From Litoditis marina (Eukaryota; Nematoda; Chromadorea; Rhabditida; Rhabditidae): DNA of 64,000 bases. Shown in pieces: positions 48,301-60,212 of the stretch; position 1 is the first letter of the stretch, and every line of letters begins with the position of its first letter. The stretch is from the NCBI GenBank assembly GCA_964036275.1, contig OZ038438.1:4098978-4162977 (forward strand), read 5' to 3'. A program made the position numbers and the translations under genes. The notes under the pieces are model-generated. The model saw nothing but the letters and a program-made list of their open reading frames with translations, ran no database searches and was not told the origin of the DNA.

Positions 48301-51300
48301 CACGGACATTTACAAGCAACAGACGGATAACCTCTACGGACTTTATGACCAGCAGGACAAAATGCTAGGTATAGTCTTCATTTCATCAACAAAGACAACA
48401 AACAACGAAATCGACAACGCAATGCGGGGCGAGCAATCGCTGCTGACCTCAACATTCTGGATGCGGCTTTGATGCATTCCATTTAGGGTTGTTAAAAATG
48501 AAAAAAATTTCGAGTTCCGACTCGAAAAACTCGACATTTTCAACTCGATTAAAAACCCTAATTCCTTTGGAAAATTTCTTTGAAGAGGGCATGTAATAGT
48601 GATTTTTGAAAGCTGATTAATTTTTGGTTTCAGAGCAGCGTAATGTACACGTTTCTAACAAGTAATACTCACGTATTCACTGGTAATTTATTCCCATTTC
48701 GTTATAACGACACTTTTTTGCAGCTGGCATATTTGGTACAGACTACGCGTCGGAGAAAGAAAACGTTCTGGAGGGAGAGGTTAGTGACCCCTTCATATCG
48801 TCAGCGAGGCACACTGTGACTCTAAATTCTGCTGTGTATGCCTAAACATCCTCATTTCTCCTGACTGTTAGTAGAACCAAAACTATGGTTATTTTCTATG
48901 CTTGTTACAAAGCTTACTCATGCCTATTACAACGCTTTAGAGATAGTCCTTCTACGGTTGATATAATACACTCTATGGGATTCTTATGTGAGAAAAAGTA
49001 ATGCACAATTGTAATAGCTGCCTCAAATACTAATATCATTAATAGTCATATTATTATCTATGTGCTTAAAGGTGGACGACATGATGGACTGGCAGCAACG
49101 CGTCTCGCTGGCAATGTTCAAATGGGCCAATGGACGAGTGCTTCTCGTGCACGCCCTCACCCAAATCACATTCGGAATCAATCGATGGACGGACGCGAAG
49201 GCCATTGACTCGGAGTTAGTGTCTTTTCAGAAATCTCGTGAGATCACATCGAGGTACCCATGAGTGAATCTCACGAGATACCTCGTAGAATCTAAAATGA
49301 TCAGTACTCCCAGAACTCTCTCGCAAACTGCCTCTAAAGCTTTAACGTTTGCGATGGTAGCCTTGCAGCCCTTAGTTTTAGTTTTTCTATCACCAAACTC
49401 AGTCAATTGAACAAATTGGACATTTTATTATCACCGTATTGTTCAGGAATCCGCGTGGACGGTATTTCGCGGCAGCGGAAGCCCGAAATAACTTCATCGC
49501 GGCCGCTCAAAATGTGCAGTCCTGTCGCATGTATCTCAATAAGGTCAATAAATATGAACGAATCCAAACAAACTTTCAGAAAATATTTGTAGACACATGA
49601 CTTGCTATGAACATGCTATGACTTGCTATGAACTAGAACAATCGGAACAAGAAAGGAAATAGATGGAATTTTTCCAATGGTATGAAACGATAAATTTTGG
49701 TCGTTGGATCAGTTGTTCTTCATTACCACATTAAAACAGGACCATTATGTGGACCAATCCCGTGTCAACGGTCCTTTAAACTGTAATTGAAAAATGTATT
49801 GCAGTTTAAAGGACTGAAGCGTTGTGATTGGACCACATAATCGTCCTTCTTTAACTTAAAACCTGTGAATTAATGCAGAGTAACTGAAAACTTTGTTCTT
49901 TTCAGTTCTTCTCTGAATACATAACTTACGAATCACGCTGAAAATTCACTTCGATCCAACTACAAGCACAACAAAACGAAATACTATGACATTTTGGCCA
50001 AACTTTTCTAAAGAGATCCCTACATGTTTAGTAAAACAGCCAGAATTTAGGTCGAGTTTCCATACGCAACCGAAGAAGAAATTCTGAGGATGGAGGAAAC
50101 TGTGACGAAAGCATTCAAAAGTGTTCAAGACGATGATGTCATCAATAAGGTGAGGGCAAATAACCATCATATCATGCCCAACTTGTTTTTAGTACCTTTA
50201 TTGTGAATAGCTTTCGTTGGCAAAACTGTTAAGGAAGTTTTGATAGTTCTTACATGGAACCGTGGTATTATAGTTGGATTTGTGACACTTAAAGGGGGGG
50301 CAGAAAGGAAAGTTAATATGAAAGAGCTTATCAAGAGAAATCGATAGGTGTAACTTTTAATTCAAACTAACGAACCTAATTCGCATACGGTTGAAACGTG
50401 TTTGCCTGTTTTAGCGCGCGCAACGTTGTATTTAGGTACCCCGGGGTACCTAAACTAGCTTTCCTTTCTGCCCCCCTTTAAGGTAGCATTGAATTCCGTT
50501 TTTTATATAGAGGTTCGAACACACTAACCAATATGTTGATTATTTTCCAGGCGCTCAAAATCTTCCAAGATACTCAACAAAAGGTGGCCTCATTAATTCA
50601 GTGGTTCGACAAAGTCATAAATGATACGATCAGGAAAGACTTGGATCAAGCTAACAACTCTGTGAGTATAGGCAGTGTTCACAACCCAAGTACAACCGAA
50701 AATACAACCGAATACTTCAGGACTCAACGCCGAAACAAAATGAACTATGTACCATTTTTCCAGGTGATCAAAAAGCAGAAGGCCTTGAGAGAAGAACGAC
50801 TCTCACTCATGAGAAAACAGGTAAATGCGCAGGGTTGGTGGTAGTTGTCACCGAAGTCGTAGTTGATTCTTCACAAAAAGAAGATTTTTCAGAACCTCTG
50901 TAAAGTCTCTAAAGGTTGAACAACCCACAACTAGCCAAAAAAAATTTCTTTTATTTCATTTTAATCAGCGTCATCGACCAGAGATTTGCTAGTATATTGG
51001 CTGCCGGAACTAGGTTGAATTTTCATCCTTTTGAGGTGGACATAGATCCAAATCCTATGAACGAATTGTCGGTCAACCTAATCGAACAGTTTGCTGGAAA
51101 TTCACGTTATTTAGGTTCAATTTGAGTAATTGTTTCAATAAAACTCAATTTTCCAAATTGCAGGCAAAACAAGAGCTGGGACACGACATGGAGATCAATT
51201 TCGACGACGTGGACGACGATGAACTGGAGAGGGAACTGAAGGCGTTGGAGGAGCAGGCGCTGAAGGACATCGACGCCGTCAACCAGTCAAATGTCACCGT

Positions 51301-53651
51301 CAGTCTTCTCAGAAGCTGGTTTTCTAAGCTATACGAAACAAGTTTGATGCCCACTCCAGCTGGTTGTATCCGAGTTTCGGAAAAAATAAATATATCAGAC
51401 TTGTAGATGAACCGTTTGAACTCTTATGGGTAAGAATGCAGACTACTCACTACGCAATTTCCGTTCCTGTGGGATCATTGCATGTGAACATTACTTCTGT
51501 ATGTCTACTTGTTTTCCTTTCAGTGGCTGCTAACCAGTGCTCAATAGGCAGTCAGACAACAAATAGTAGACTCAGTCTTCCACTAAAATATGAAGTCGTC
51601 TAGACAATAGTAACTTTTGTTATGATTCTAGGACATTTTGACGCATGGCAACGACAATGGAGCCGCCATACCATTGGCTAAGTTGGCCCCAATTCCCAGC
51701 AAAGATGCATTGTTTGGTGAGACAAACAATTGATTCATTTGTTTTTGTTTGTACTTTCATTATTCTGTTTTCAACGAATAATGAATAATGCACTCATGGA
51801 ACAGAAAAATCGAACCTGAGGTTTTATTCTCAGAGAACACCCGGGAAAACTAATGGAAAAGTATCCAGTTATCTTTCAGATAGTCTCAATTATGTCTTCG
51901 TTTTGTTTTGTTTGTAGAGTACCAGGGCGGATTTATAGCGTCGACGAAACTGGGGAAGAGTTTTTTTTTTCGAAGCCACCTCTCATACCACGATCAGCTA
52001 TTGTAATATGTCTATGCATTTCATTAGAACACCCGTACAAGATTCAGGTTGAATTTGCTGGCTATTTTAAGGACATATAATAATAATTCATTATCCATGT
52101 ATGTCAATAACAACAGATTGAAAACTTTTCTGAATCGTTGATATGGATTGTAAAAGAACAGAAGTATTCAGATGGAACCGCGAAAAAAACATGCTAATAT
52201 AGTCGAATCAAAGTTCTGGTGCGTATTTCTTATTTTATCGAACATAGTTCGTTTCACCAATCGATGACTTTCTACAGTAATCTTTCAAAAATTCAAACGC
52301 ATTTATCTAGTCAACGAACCGAATTTAAAATTCATTGTTTTGCATACTTGTAGTACCCAAAGTGGAAAACGAAATCACAAAGTATGAACTATGTGCAACA
52401 CCTACAAGATATTATAAATTCACTTGAAAGTTTCATAATCTTACTGTAGAGGGCTATTGTTTCGTGAAACAGACTATAGCAGGATCGATCTTATATCCAT
52501 TCAACTCGTTGTAGGGGACGTGAAGCAGAAGCTGTCTGAGCACGACACGGCGAGGAGACAGTTCGAGAAGAGGAACAACCTACAACGAGAGAAGCAGGCC
52601 ATGGCTCTAAAGGTGGTTTCGCGTACGGAATACATTTTAGATTACGATCAATTGTTTGTGCTGTATCAAATTTATTTGGTCACTTCGCTTATGTTGTGTC
52701 AAATTAGCATCTTCGTTTTTGAAGTTTATAAAACTCGCGGGTTTGATCCCCGCCTGAAACAGTATAATTTAAAATATATGCTTTGTTATCATATATGTAC
52801 TGTAGTTTGACCAGCATACACATCAGAAACTCTCAATAACGATGAAAAGCATGTGGGCCAAAGTTTGAACTCAGGGGCCTGCGTTATCGGTTTCGTAGAA
52901 CATAGTTGTTATTAACAAGATGTAGTTTGGTCTCGAAACACATCACACGATTCGGGCTATTGTCTGAGCGCATCGGGTACCAAACTACAAATACATCAGA
53001 TCGACAAATAGTACCGTCTCTTTCTTTCTGCCTTCTAAATAATGACCTTTGTATTCCACGTAATTATCTGTTCTTTCCTTCTGTAGTTGCAATCACCAGA
53101 GTCGCTCAAAGCAAGAAACATGCAATATTCCTATGTTTACTATAGTGGGTGGCAAATTAATCAGATATCTGCCTTATTATCTGCCTTATGTGAGACTCGA
53201 ACCTCGCCCACTGTGAAAACGCTGGCAGCTTAAAATACCGGAGAAGATGCAGGCTCAAATACTGGTGTCGATTTAGCCTGCATCTCCTTATGAATTTCAA
53301 ACAGTACAGGCGATATCTGGCTGACCTCCGTATTTTAAGTTGCCGAATTGGCGAGTCCGGTATTTTAAGTTGCAATGGTTTTTCAGAGCAAAGGTATGGG
53401 AGACGCTGACTCTAACCACTGTACCAATATGTGTGTTCGTGCACAGCAAAAATGCAGGTATGCAGTATACCGCCGCGTTTCTTCGAGCGACGACTATACG
53501 GCTAGTAGTAGTCCTAACAGTGGTAGTGAATATCAGAGTGGATTTGCGAGTAACAAACATGTTTCAGGAAAAGCTGAAAACGAGAAAACAGAAGAACCGC
53601 AGAACTCGCAACGAGCGCCGACAGAGCGTGGCCGCCAATGTGCTACCCTGA
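45370..53651 (+). CDS. Unrecognised coiled-coil protein, likely N-myristoylated, 17 exons
   Basis: About 549 codons in exons 45370-45429, 46037-46115, 46247-46389, 46614-46759, 47482-47548, 47858-47935, 48257-48368, 48724-48779, 49072-49214, 49447-49543, 50051-50149, 50551-50661, 50764-50820, 51164-51298, 51632-51716, 52515-52612 and 53568-53651. Every junction is GT...AG and every phase agrees. It begins MGSSPSKSQ, a typical N-myristoylation context. It is almost wholly helical and charged: INRLERKNVIKKYE, LKNTVEQLEAVLKELRKQ, then QQRVSLAMFKWANGRVLLVH and an acidic DDVDDDELERELKALEEQ. The end is strongly basic (KLKTRKQKNRRTRNERRQS). The long helices would suit a membrane-attached helical bundle, but no family is recognised and the function is unknown. 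A TTGCAG acceptor lies 2 nt before the ATG. Confidence 0.85.
46985..47313. repeat. CTCGAAAA-array element, copy 2
   Basis: Left CTCGAAAAACTCG units, a non-repetitive middle (about 47130-47260, with GTCAGAAATGAGAGACGAATG), and the right end AACTCGATTAACAACCCTAG. The middle is shared in reverse orientation with 59860-59990, so this family has a defined core. Confidence 0.7.
47995..48063. mobile_element. Palindromic MITE, TTGTAGTTTGATC family
   Basis: TTGTAGTTTGATC left arm and GTGAACTACAA right arm, about 69 bp. It starts about 60 nt after the donor of exon 6 of the coiled-coil gene. Confidence 0.7.
48484..48562. mobile_element. Minimal CTCGAAA element, 79 bp
   Basis: TAGGGTTGTTAA at one end and TTAAAAACCCTA at the other enclose only a few TTTCGAG/CTCGAAAA units. 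It shows the element's true termini and that the array length varies between copies. Confidence 0.75.
49228..49330. mobile_element. CTCGTGAGAT foldback element
   Basis: AATCTCGTGAGATCAC and GTGAATCTCACGAGAT are inverted. It is related to the CTCATGAG family and sits 14 bp after a splice donor of the coiled-coil gene. Confidence 0.5.
49731..49854. mobile_element. 124-bp TTAA MITE, copy 3
   Basis: Same 124-bp length and interior as 14895-15018. The left arm is diverged (TTAAAACAGGACCATTATGT) and the right arm is intact. Confidence 0.88.
50290..50482. mobile_element. About 193-bp MITE with inverted ends
   Basis: TTAAAGGGGGGGCAGAAAGG and its complement CTTTCTGCCCCCCTTTAA bound the element. A nested perfect palindrome (TTTAGGTACC-CCGG-GGTACCTAAA) lies near the right end at 50434-50457. 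It is in an intron of the coiled-coil gene. Confidence 0.82.
52247..52489. mobile_element. Inverted-repeat element, second copy of the 4425 family
   Basis: TAGTTCGTTTCACCAATCG with CTACAGTAATCTTTC on the left and TCTTACTGTAGAGGG with TTTCGTGAAACAGACTATA on the right, as at 4425-4652. Confidence 0.6.
52921..52990. mobile_element. 70-bp palindromic MITE, TTGTAGTTTGATC family
   Basis: TGTAGTTTGGTC left arm and GTACCAAACTACAA right arm, 70 bp. The T-to-G change in the left arm is matched by a compensating A-to-C change in the right arm. A solo left arm lies 120 bp upstream at 52801. Confidence 0.75.
53180..53225 (-). mobile_element. tRNA-SINE 3' fragment (B-box end)
   Basis: The minus strand shows GCGAGGTTCGAGTCTCACAT, a B box with flanks. 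A similar fragment at 46445-46495 has GGTTCGAGACCCACATGAGG. No A box is attached to either. Confidence 0.45.
53226..53373. mobile_element. MITE-like inverted repeat (TTAAAATACCGG ends)
   Basis: GCTTAAAATACCGG at the left and CCGGTATTTTAAGTTGC at the right, with inner arms GATGCAGGCT/AGCCTGCATC and a partial duplication of the right end at 53326. It is in the last intron of the coiled-coil gene. Confidence 0.7.
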
Positions 53652-54566
53652 ACATGAAAACGACAGATGCTTCTATTTGACAACGGGCAATGGGGATCTC
53701 TGTAATTAGTAGTCTGCTTGGTTTGACTATAGTATAGTCAAACTAGGCAGAGGCATTATCACATTTCTACTTACACTTCAATATTGATGGTTTCTGAGTT
53801 GTACTGACTGAATTGTCGAATTTAAAATTTCGATGAATTGTGGCGAGCTTCGTACTGTTCCAGGTTTTTCAGTTGCTATGTACAAAGTACAGAAACACTG
53901 TTTGGGAAAACGGTCACCTTTTTTGATTTCTATCCTCGATACTACAATTTCACTGATTTGGGTTTTTGAGCATGCTCAATACGGGACGCACAGTGAGAAA
54001 TGTCAGAAACAATAATATCATGGAAAATGGAGTTTCCGCACAGCGGTACTTCAAGCTTTATTCAGATTCTGATGTTTTTCACAGGACCTCTTGGATTGAT
54101 TTGGATAGTAATCCTGCGACCCATCTTGACATACAACACAAATTTGGTCACCGCTATGATTTTCGAGATTCTTCCACGAATTCGCGTTCAATAATCAGAA
54201 AAGTTCCGTTCTCAACATTCCATATTCCATTGGTAACATAAAGAGAATGACAGTGGTTTATACACTAGAAAAGTTCCAACCAAAAAAAGAAAGAAAGACA
54301 CGAGTGGAAACCAGAATCTGTCACTGAGCTGTTGAGAGTCCGGCTTACAAATTACGTCGAGTTGGGGTTGAATAGGCGAAAAAACTAGACTTATATTTTT
54401 TATTATTATTATTGTAATTGTTTTGCTCCATGTCCTGGCTAAACACTTCGGTAATCACTTTAGTCAGACACTTTAAGATAACAGTTAGATAACAGGTATA
54501 ACAAATAGTCATTAATTTGTATATTAACTTTTGACAGAAAACGTTTGACAGAAGACGGTGGAAGGG
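53652..54566. other. Convergent spacer, no gene seen
   Basis: 3' flanks of the coiled-coil and membrane-protein genes. It contains a TATTATTATT run near 54398-54415, and a small inverted pair at about 53714-53745 (TTTGACTATA/TATAGTCAAA). Confidence 0.5.
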
Positions 54567-57500
54567 TTAGGACTGTGTCCAGATTCTGAATAAACAGGCG
54601 GCGGCAACCATTTTTCCACCGAACGCCAACACATTAGGATGAGCCATGTTTTGGATAATCCATTGTCCAATCTGAAAAGAGTAAGTTCTATATAAATTAG
54701 AACTTACTTTTGCAGATACAATTTTTTCATGTCGTTTATTGCTAGCGTTTCTCCTGCACACGAAGCGTCGCAAAGTCTTGTTCACTAACAAGTGAGCAAA
54801 CTGTGGTGTCACAGCTAGAAACCTATTGAATAGAAAATAAGACAGTCACATTTCAAAGTTTCACTCAAGAGCGAACCTCAGGATTGAGACCCAGGAAAAT
54901 ATATATGGAATAAAAAAGAAATGAATAAAATGATCTCACCGATGCTCCCAGGTACTTGGTGTGGTCCAGTGTGGCGTAGGCTCGCGCGTTCATTGATAGA
55001 ATGAGCCAGAGATCGGAGTACAAGTTGGACGCCATAAACAGGAATGACAGAGACATGAGCACCTGCGAAATTGGAAAGCAAATTACAACTATTCAGAAGC
55101 TATATTCAGGAATATATCTGTACTCAGATCGAAACTACGCGTAATTCCGACCAATGGTGTGCCTACTTAAAGACTCTGGATTGAATTGAGGTATCGTATA
55201 TTCCAACATGTGATCAGGAAAAGGTCCACATGTGTTTTTGGTTCTTGAAAAATTTTAGTTGGTCAGTTTTGGTAAAAATACAGCTTTCGAGTTGTCAGTT
55301 GAATTCGGCATTTGTTTTTGAATTCAAGTCGAGTCGAGTTTCTGGTCTGACTTCCTTTTACAACCCTAAGCGGTGAAGAGGCAACTGACATAGTCGATGG
55401 ACTCCCAGCTGGCTGTCACTTCGACGTGAGAGGAGGCATAGGATACGGCGGCGGGGAGGGCGAGGACGAGACTGACCAGACCGCAGTAGTGGAGACAGAA
55501 CTGTTCCACGTGACCTACAACTGAGAATGAGATCTCACAACACGATCACTTTGCAGAGAAAAACTCAAAATATTGTCTTCGCCAACGGAAAGGCGGGAGG
55601 GTACTGTATGTCTCAGTTTCCGATGTGTACGCACACAGGTCTTCAATTCCAAAGCTTGTCGAATGTGCACTAATAGCGTAGTGGTTAGCGCCCTGCTACA
55701 AATATTTTGCTCGCAGGTTCGATTCCGGCAAGAGACAGAAATTTATATATTTGGCACCCACTATATACGTTCATTTGTTTCTGAATGTGCAATTAGTCGT
55801 TGGTTCCGGAAACCATGTAGTCGGGTAGTGTGTCTCATTTCTATGACATAGAAATGAGGCACACTTATCGCTGTGGGATGAACCAAACGACTGGCGTCCG
55901 ACTGGTAACATCGCCTTCACAGAAGATGTTGTGATCTATGTTATTCTCAAAGTAGTTTGTCAACCAGCACCGTTGTGCATTCATAATGTAATGGTAGGCG
56001 TCCTTGTAGGAATGATCAGAACTGTACTATTCATCTAGTAACTCTTGTGAGACTCTTAAACTTATTTTTTCTACAATAAAAACACCATATCGTACAATTA
56101 CTGCGACAAAAGCATAGAAGCAAACCTTGGCTCAACTTCATGTGGGTTTTCTGTATGCTCAAAACGGAAAGTGCACGTGTGATGGCCAGCAAGGGAGCAC
56201 AGAACAGAGTGAAAGAGGTGTACTCCAACTGACTCCATTCCAACCAGGAAAGAGATACCGCGAAACCGAGTGGAATCTAGAAAATAATACAATGAAACCA
56301 ACCCATACTGGATTTAAATTAGGTGGATTCTCGGAATCTGGAGCTTTACGGCTTTTAGAGTTTCAACATATTGAACTGGGGTGGACCATATCTGAACTGA
56401 TAGGATTCATTGCGAATCACGAATACATGAGATTCAGATTGCAAACACGTTTCAGACGATTCCGTAGACTTTTTTCGTTCGATTAGGTGGCACAAGAAAT
56501 CTAACCTAACTGCGTGTCAAGGTGCACATCAATGTAAATAGGTCTGACGTCCAACCTCATGAGAACCTCATGTGAGTTTCTCCTGAGAATCACATGAACA
56601 CCTCATGAGCTACTCGTGAACTTTCAATGTTGAAGCATAGCAATCGAAGGAAACCGGAAAATGTTGAGTTTTGAAAAAATACCAATAGCGAGGCTCTCGG
56701 TTTTCCTTGTCCTTTTTCCTGCACATAGTGGCTTCCAATGAATGAAATGGTCAGGGTGAAGACAAAATCAAATACTCTAAATGGTGTGGATTAGGACTGT
56801 TAATCAAGTTCAAAACTTGTTGTGCTTCGGAAACTTTGAGTTTTCGAGTCGAGTCAGGTTTCGAGTTTGACTTTAACAAGTGTGGATATTGTCACGTTGA
56901 ACTCGCAAAACAAACCCAAACATGAATTACAATATTCGAATTAGCCAGTACAAGAAACGTACAAATTAACATTACAATCCGGTGCCAGGCATTCTGCCAT
57001 ATACATTTCGATGTAACTACTTCAATGTAACTAAGTAAATAAACAAATGAAAATCATAAATTTTGTGCATTCCAGTTATTTGCACAATTTTTTCTTACTC
57101 AGAAGATTATTCCAAGAGCCATGAATAACTCTTTCAGATAACATGTTCTCCATTGAAAATAGAAGCCGAATGGAAACTCTTACCGTATTAGATACAATCC
57201 CCCGGTTCTGTTTTGTGAGTGCACTATGGCAGAGAGAAAAGTCTCGACCACTTTCATTGATACAGGAAGAAGGAATGTCTGAAATTTAGGCTGATCGTAT
57301 TATGTTGTAATCTGAATAAATAACGCTGGGAACGCATAGGGTCAAACAACAAGCACAGATGAAGTGAGAACCGATTCTGCCTGTTCTTTCTATAGGGACC
57401 CGTAAACTACTTTGCGGTTCGATTGAACAAACTTGTACTTAGGGTTTCATCGAAATTCAGCCCAGGAAAGCTCCACTTTTCACTGAACTGACTACAAGTC

Positions 57501-58832
57501 ATCAATTCATTAATTCATTCTGAATTAAAGAAGTATTCCTTAATAAAAACTAATACTTTTGGATTACAATTCTACAAACGAAAAATTTCGTGAAAATGTT
57601 GACTATAGTCGTCGCCAGCGGAAAGGCGGGAGGGTACTGTATATCTCAATTTCCGCTGTGTTCGCACACGTGTCTTCGATTCCAAATCTTACCGTTGTGT
57701 GCTCTATTAGCGCTGTGGTTAGCGCCCTGCTACGAATCTTTTGCTAGCAGGTTCGATTCCGGCGAGAGACAGAAATTTATGAATTTAGCACTCACTATAG
57801 CAGTGTAAATAATGCAACATGTCAAACTCACTTTCAGTGGAAGAGATGTCTTCGGAATGCAACCCATTTTGTACAACAGAACCATAAACAAAAAAGTGAA
57901 GAAGTGATGAAGAAAATGGATGACTATAGTGCGAATATCGAGTACAAAGTAGAGTACGTTGTGAGCCGCTGAGAGCATGAAGGCGGACGATACGTTGAGG
58001 ATGAAAAAGTAGAAGGCATCCTGAAAACACTTGTTCCCTACAAACTCGAATCGAAAATAACTCAAAAATAACTCGAAGCTTTCAGTCAAGCTCAACGCAA
58101 AACTAGTATATCGTGCAATTTTCTGAACTTCAAGTTAAACGAAAAACTTCACACTTGATGTTTCAACACCTGAAAGAAGAGAGTTCATTAGCTGAGTATT
58201 GACCAGTGTCAAAGTTTTAATGAAGATTCACCAATTCAGATAGCGACTGGCAATAATTCTAAAAGAGGAAATGCGAACATATGAAGATTACTATTAGAAA
58301 TCAACGGAGTCAAAGAAATCAAAGAAATCATCGTTATAATGTTTTGTTAACACTCTATTCCAGTCCAATTTCAGCTTTCTATGTAACTCAATTTTTTTGT
58401 AGTAAATTGTAATTTGACGAGGAAACCTAAACTCTTTTTAAATTGACGAATAGCGTACACTCGATAACGACTCTCGGTAGGTTCGTCTATTGGGACATAT
58501 ATTTTACATTGCTTCATACTCTTCCTTATAGTCTAAGTTTCCAATGACTGTTTTTCTAATGTTTGCACTTTGTCAAAAATATTTTAGAACACTCCTTGTA
58601 AGATGATACCAGAGTAGATTTAGAAGTTTATAACCTTTATCTTACATTTACACAATTGAACGGATTGCAAAGATTGTTATCATATTGTAGGATTCTATGT
58701 AGAATGAAACGGTTTATATATTGATCTGTACCCAAAAATGGATTGAAAATACCTTTCGATTGGAATAGTTGGTGTTGTCTCCTGTTTTGAACATGGCCGT
58801 AGTGCGGCGATAGAGATCTACGGGGGTTGTAT
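54567..58832 (-). CDS. Multi-pass membrane protein, possibly SLC35/DMT-like transporter (5' end uncertain)
   Basis: Minus-strand exons in order: 58832-58753 (with MFKTGDNTNYSNRK), 58020-57832, 57278-57184, 56276-56126, 55514-55390, 55062-~54891, ~54814-54708 and 54671-54567. Hydrophobic segments such as FYFFILNVSSAFML, HHFFTFLFMVLLYK, FTLFCAPLLAITRAL, CGLVSLVLALPAAVSYA and LMSLSFLFMASNLYSDLWLI suggest at least seven to eight membrane spans. The order of segments, and the YC-G-L...LALPAA then LSFLFM...LSMNARAY pattern, recall the C-terminal half of nucleotide-sugar/triose-phosphate transporters. This is by eye and not secure. The junction between 57184 and 56276 is out of phase, so a small exon is missing or a boundary is wrong. 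The first exon was not found. It ends LFRIWTQS. Confidence 0.6.
55575..55770 (+). mobile_element. tRNA-derived SINE, family A, copy 2
   Basis: The head GTCTTCGCCAACGGAAAGGC, A box TAGCGTAGTGGTTAG, B box GGTTCGATTCC and tail ending CACTATA are collinear with 23905-24093. It lies antisense in an intron of the membrane-protein gene. Confidence 0.85.
55790..56125. other. Intron of membrane-protein gene with a small inverted repeat
   Basis: TGTGTCTCATTTCTATG and CATAGAAATGAGGCACA form a 17-bp near-perfect hairpin at 55830-55865. Nothing else is recognised here. Confidence 0.5.
56555..56660. mobile_element. CTCATGAG foldback element, copy 3
   Basis: CCAACCTCATGAGAACCTCA start, shared AGAATCACATGAACACCTCA core, and the reversed interior of 40075-40228 (AGCATAGCAATCG). 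Confidence 0.6.
56795..56882. mobile_element. Short CTCGAAA-family element
   Basis: TAGGACTGTTAATCAAGTTC at the left and GAGTTTGACTTTAACAAG at the right, with few TTTCGAG units. It is degenerate. Another remnant is at 55310-55370. Confidence 0.5.
57606..57802 (+). mobile_element. tRNA-derived SINE, family A, copy 3
   Basis: GTCGTCGCCAGCGGAAAGGC head, TAGCGCTGTGGTTAG A box and GGTTCGATTCC B box. It is flanked by ACTATAG on both sides (57602 and 57795), a possible target-site duplication. It ends about 30 bp from a splice donor of the membrane-protein gene. Confidence 0.85.
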
Positions 58833-59611
58833 CTGATGTGAGACAAAGACGAGCCAACGAACCGTGGATATATCCTCGGTTTCATACTCTACCCGATTAC
58901 CAGTTGAAGTAGTTGAAACCGACCCTGCTGCTAGCCACATACTCAACAATGTTGCGTATCACTCTAAAGATAACACCCATATACGGCTCGGTTTAGGCAA
59001 TCACAGGTCATTTTGCTCTACTCTGCTCTATTTTAGGCGTAATTTGGATACTCTGATCGGTTTCAAGAGCGTACTACAACTAAGATCTTTATCACTGTAT
59101 ACTGGTAGTATATGGTCAAGTAAACGTGTACACGTCACTCAGGAACATTTAAGATAGACAGCTCGTTCACTACAATTTCTGTATGTTTTTCTTACTATTC
59201 TATCTTTTTTTCAGTTTATTTCCATTTAAGGACACCACCAAACTGTACCAATCCCTCCTTTTCGAGCCGATTCATTTCCACGAAAAGGGTTCGCTTTCGA
59301 ATAAAGCCAGCTGCTTAACGGCTACTGCAATGAGAACTCGAATACTTCTCTTGTTTCCAAGTGTGCTTCATTACTGGCCATTTTTCCTGCATTTATTGAT
59401 GATGGCGGTTCCCGCCAAAATGATGGATTGTGGATTGGAGCGCGTTTTTGTGAATGGAGCGCGTTTTTGTGATTGGGGCAAGTGACACATGGTTGCCTCC
59501 TCCAGGTGTGCTCGTAATGTCGTATTACAGCGGTGAATCGAGAATGGGAAAAATCAAGCAGAGCCGATGTAGTAAGACACTGGTGAAATCCGGCCTGGAG
59601 CCACCAAGGTA

Positions 59612-60212
59612 GGGTTGTTAATCGAGTTTGAAATTTCGAGTTTTCGAGTTTCGAGTTTTTCGAGTTTTGGGAAAAAACGAGTTTTTCGAGTTTCGAGTTT
59701 TTCGAGTTTTGGGAATTTCGAGTTTTTCGAGTTCGAGTTTTCAGCGTTTCAAAAAAAAACGAGTTTTCGAGTTTCGAGTTAAACTCGAAAAACTCGATTT
59801 TCGAGTTTCGAGTTTGGTCGTTAAGTTTTAGGATTTTATCAAGCTAAACAAATAGAATTTTTTGAGAAATTCTGATTTATTTCACATGATTATGCGAGAA
59901 TCGTCAAAAAAGAAGCATTTCATGTAGGAAATAGCAAAAAAAGTGCTCTGAAACGCTCATTCGTCCATTATTTCTGACTTGGGACGAGGCCAAACTCGAA
60001 ACTCGAAAACTCGAACTTTTCGAGTTTCAAAAATTTCGAGTTTTTCGAGTTTCGAGTTTTTCGAGTTTGGAGAAAAACCGAATTTTTCGAGTTTCGAGTT
60101 ACTCGAGTTTTGGAGATTTCGAGTTTTTCGAGTTTCGAGTCGAACTCGAAACTCGAATTTCGAGTTATTTCGAGTTTTTTCGAAATTCGAGTTTGGCTTT
60201 AACAACCCTACA
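59612..60212. mobile_element. CTCGAAA-array element, full-length copy (601 bp)
   Basis: Begins TAGGGTTGTTAATCGAG and ends TTTAACAACCCTA. Two TTTCGAG arrays flank a 130-bp non-repetitive core (59860-59990) that matches, reversed, the core at 47130-47260. This is the clearest complete copy and shows the structure TIR-array-core-array-TIR. Confidence 0.82.

Noticed and set aside
52735..52762. Perfect T-arm-like GCGGGTTTGATCCCCGCC
   Set aside because: It is an isolated T-arm with no D-arm or anticodon stem upstream; at most a SINE tail remnant.
59183..59485. 100-codon plus-strand frame
   Set aside because: There are no splice-bounded coding features; it contains a short internal direct repeat (GAGCGCGTTTTTGTGA) and no recognisable domain.
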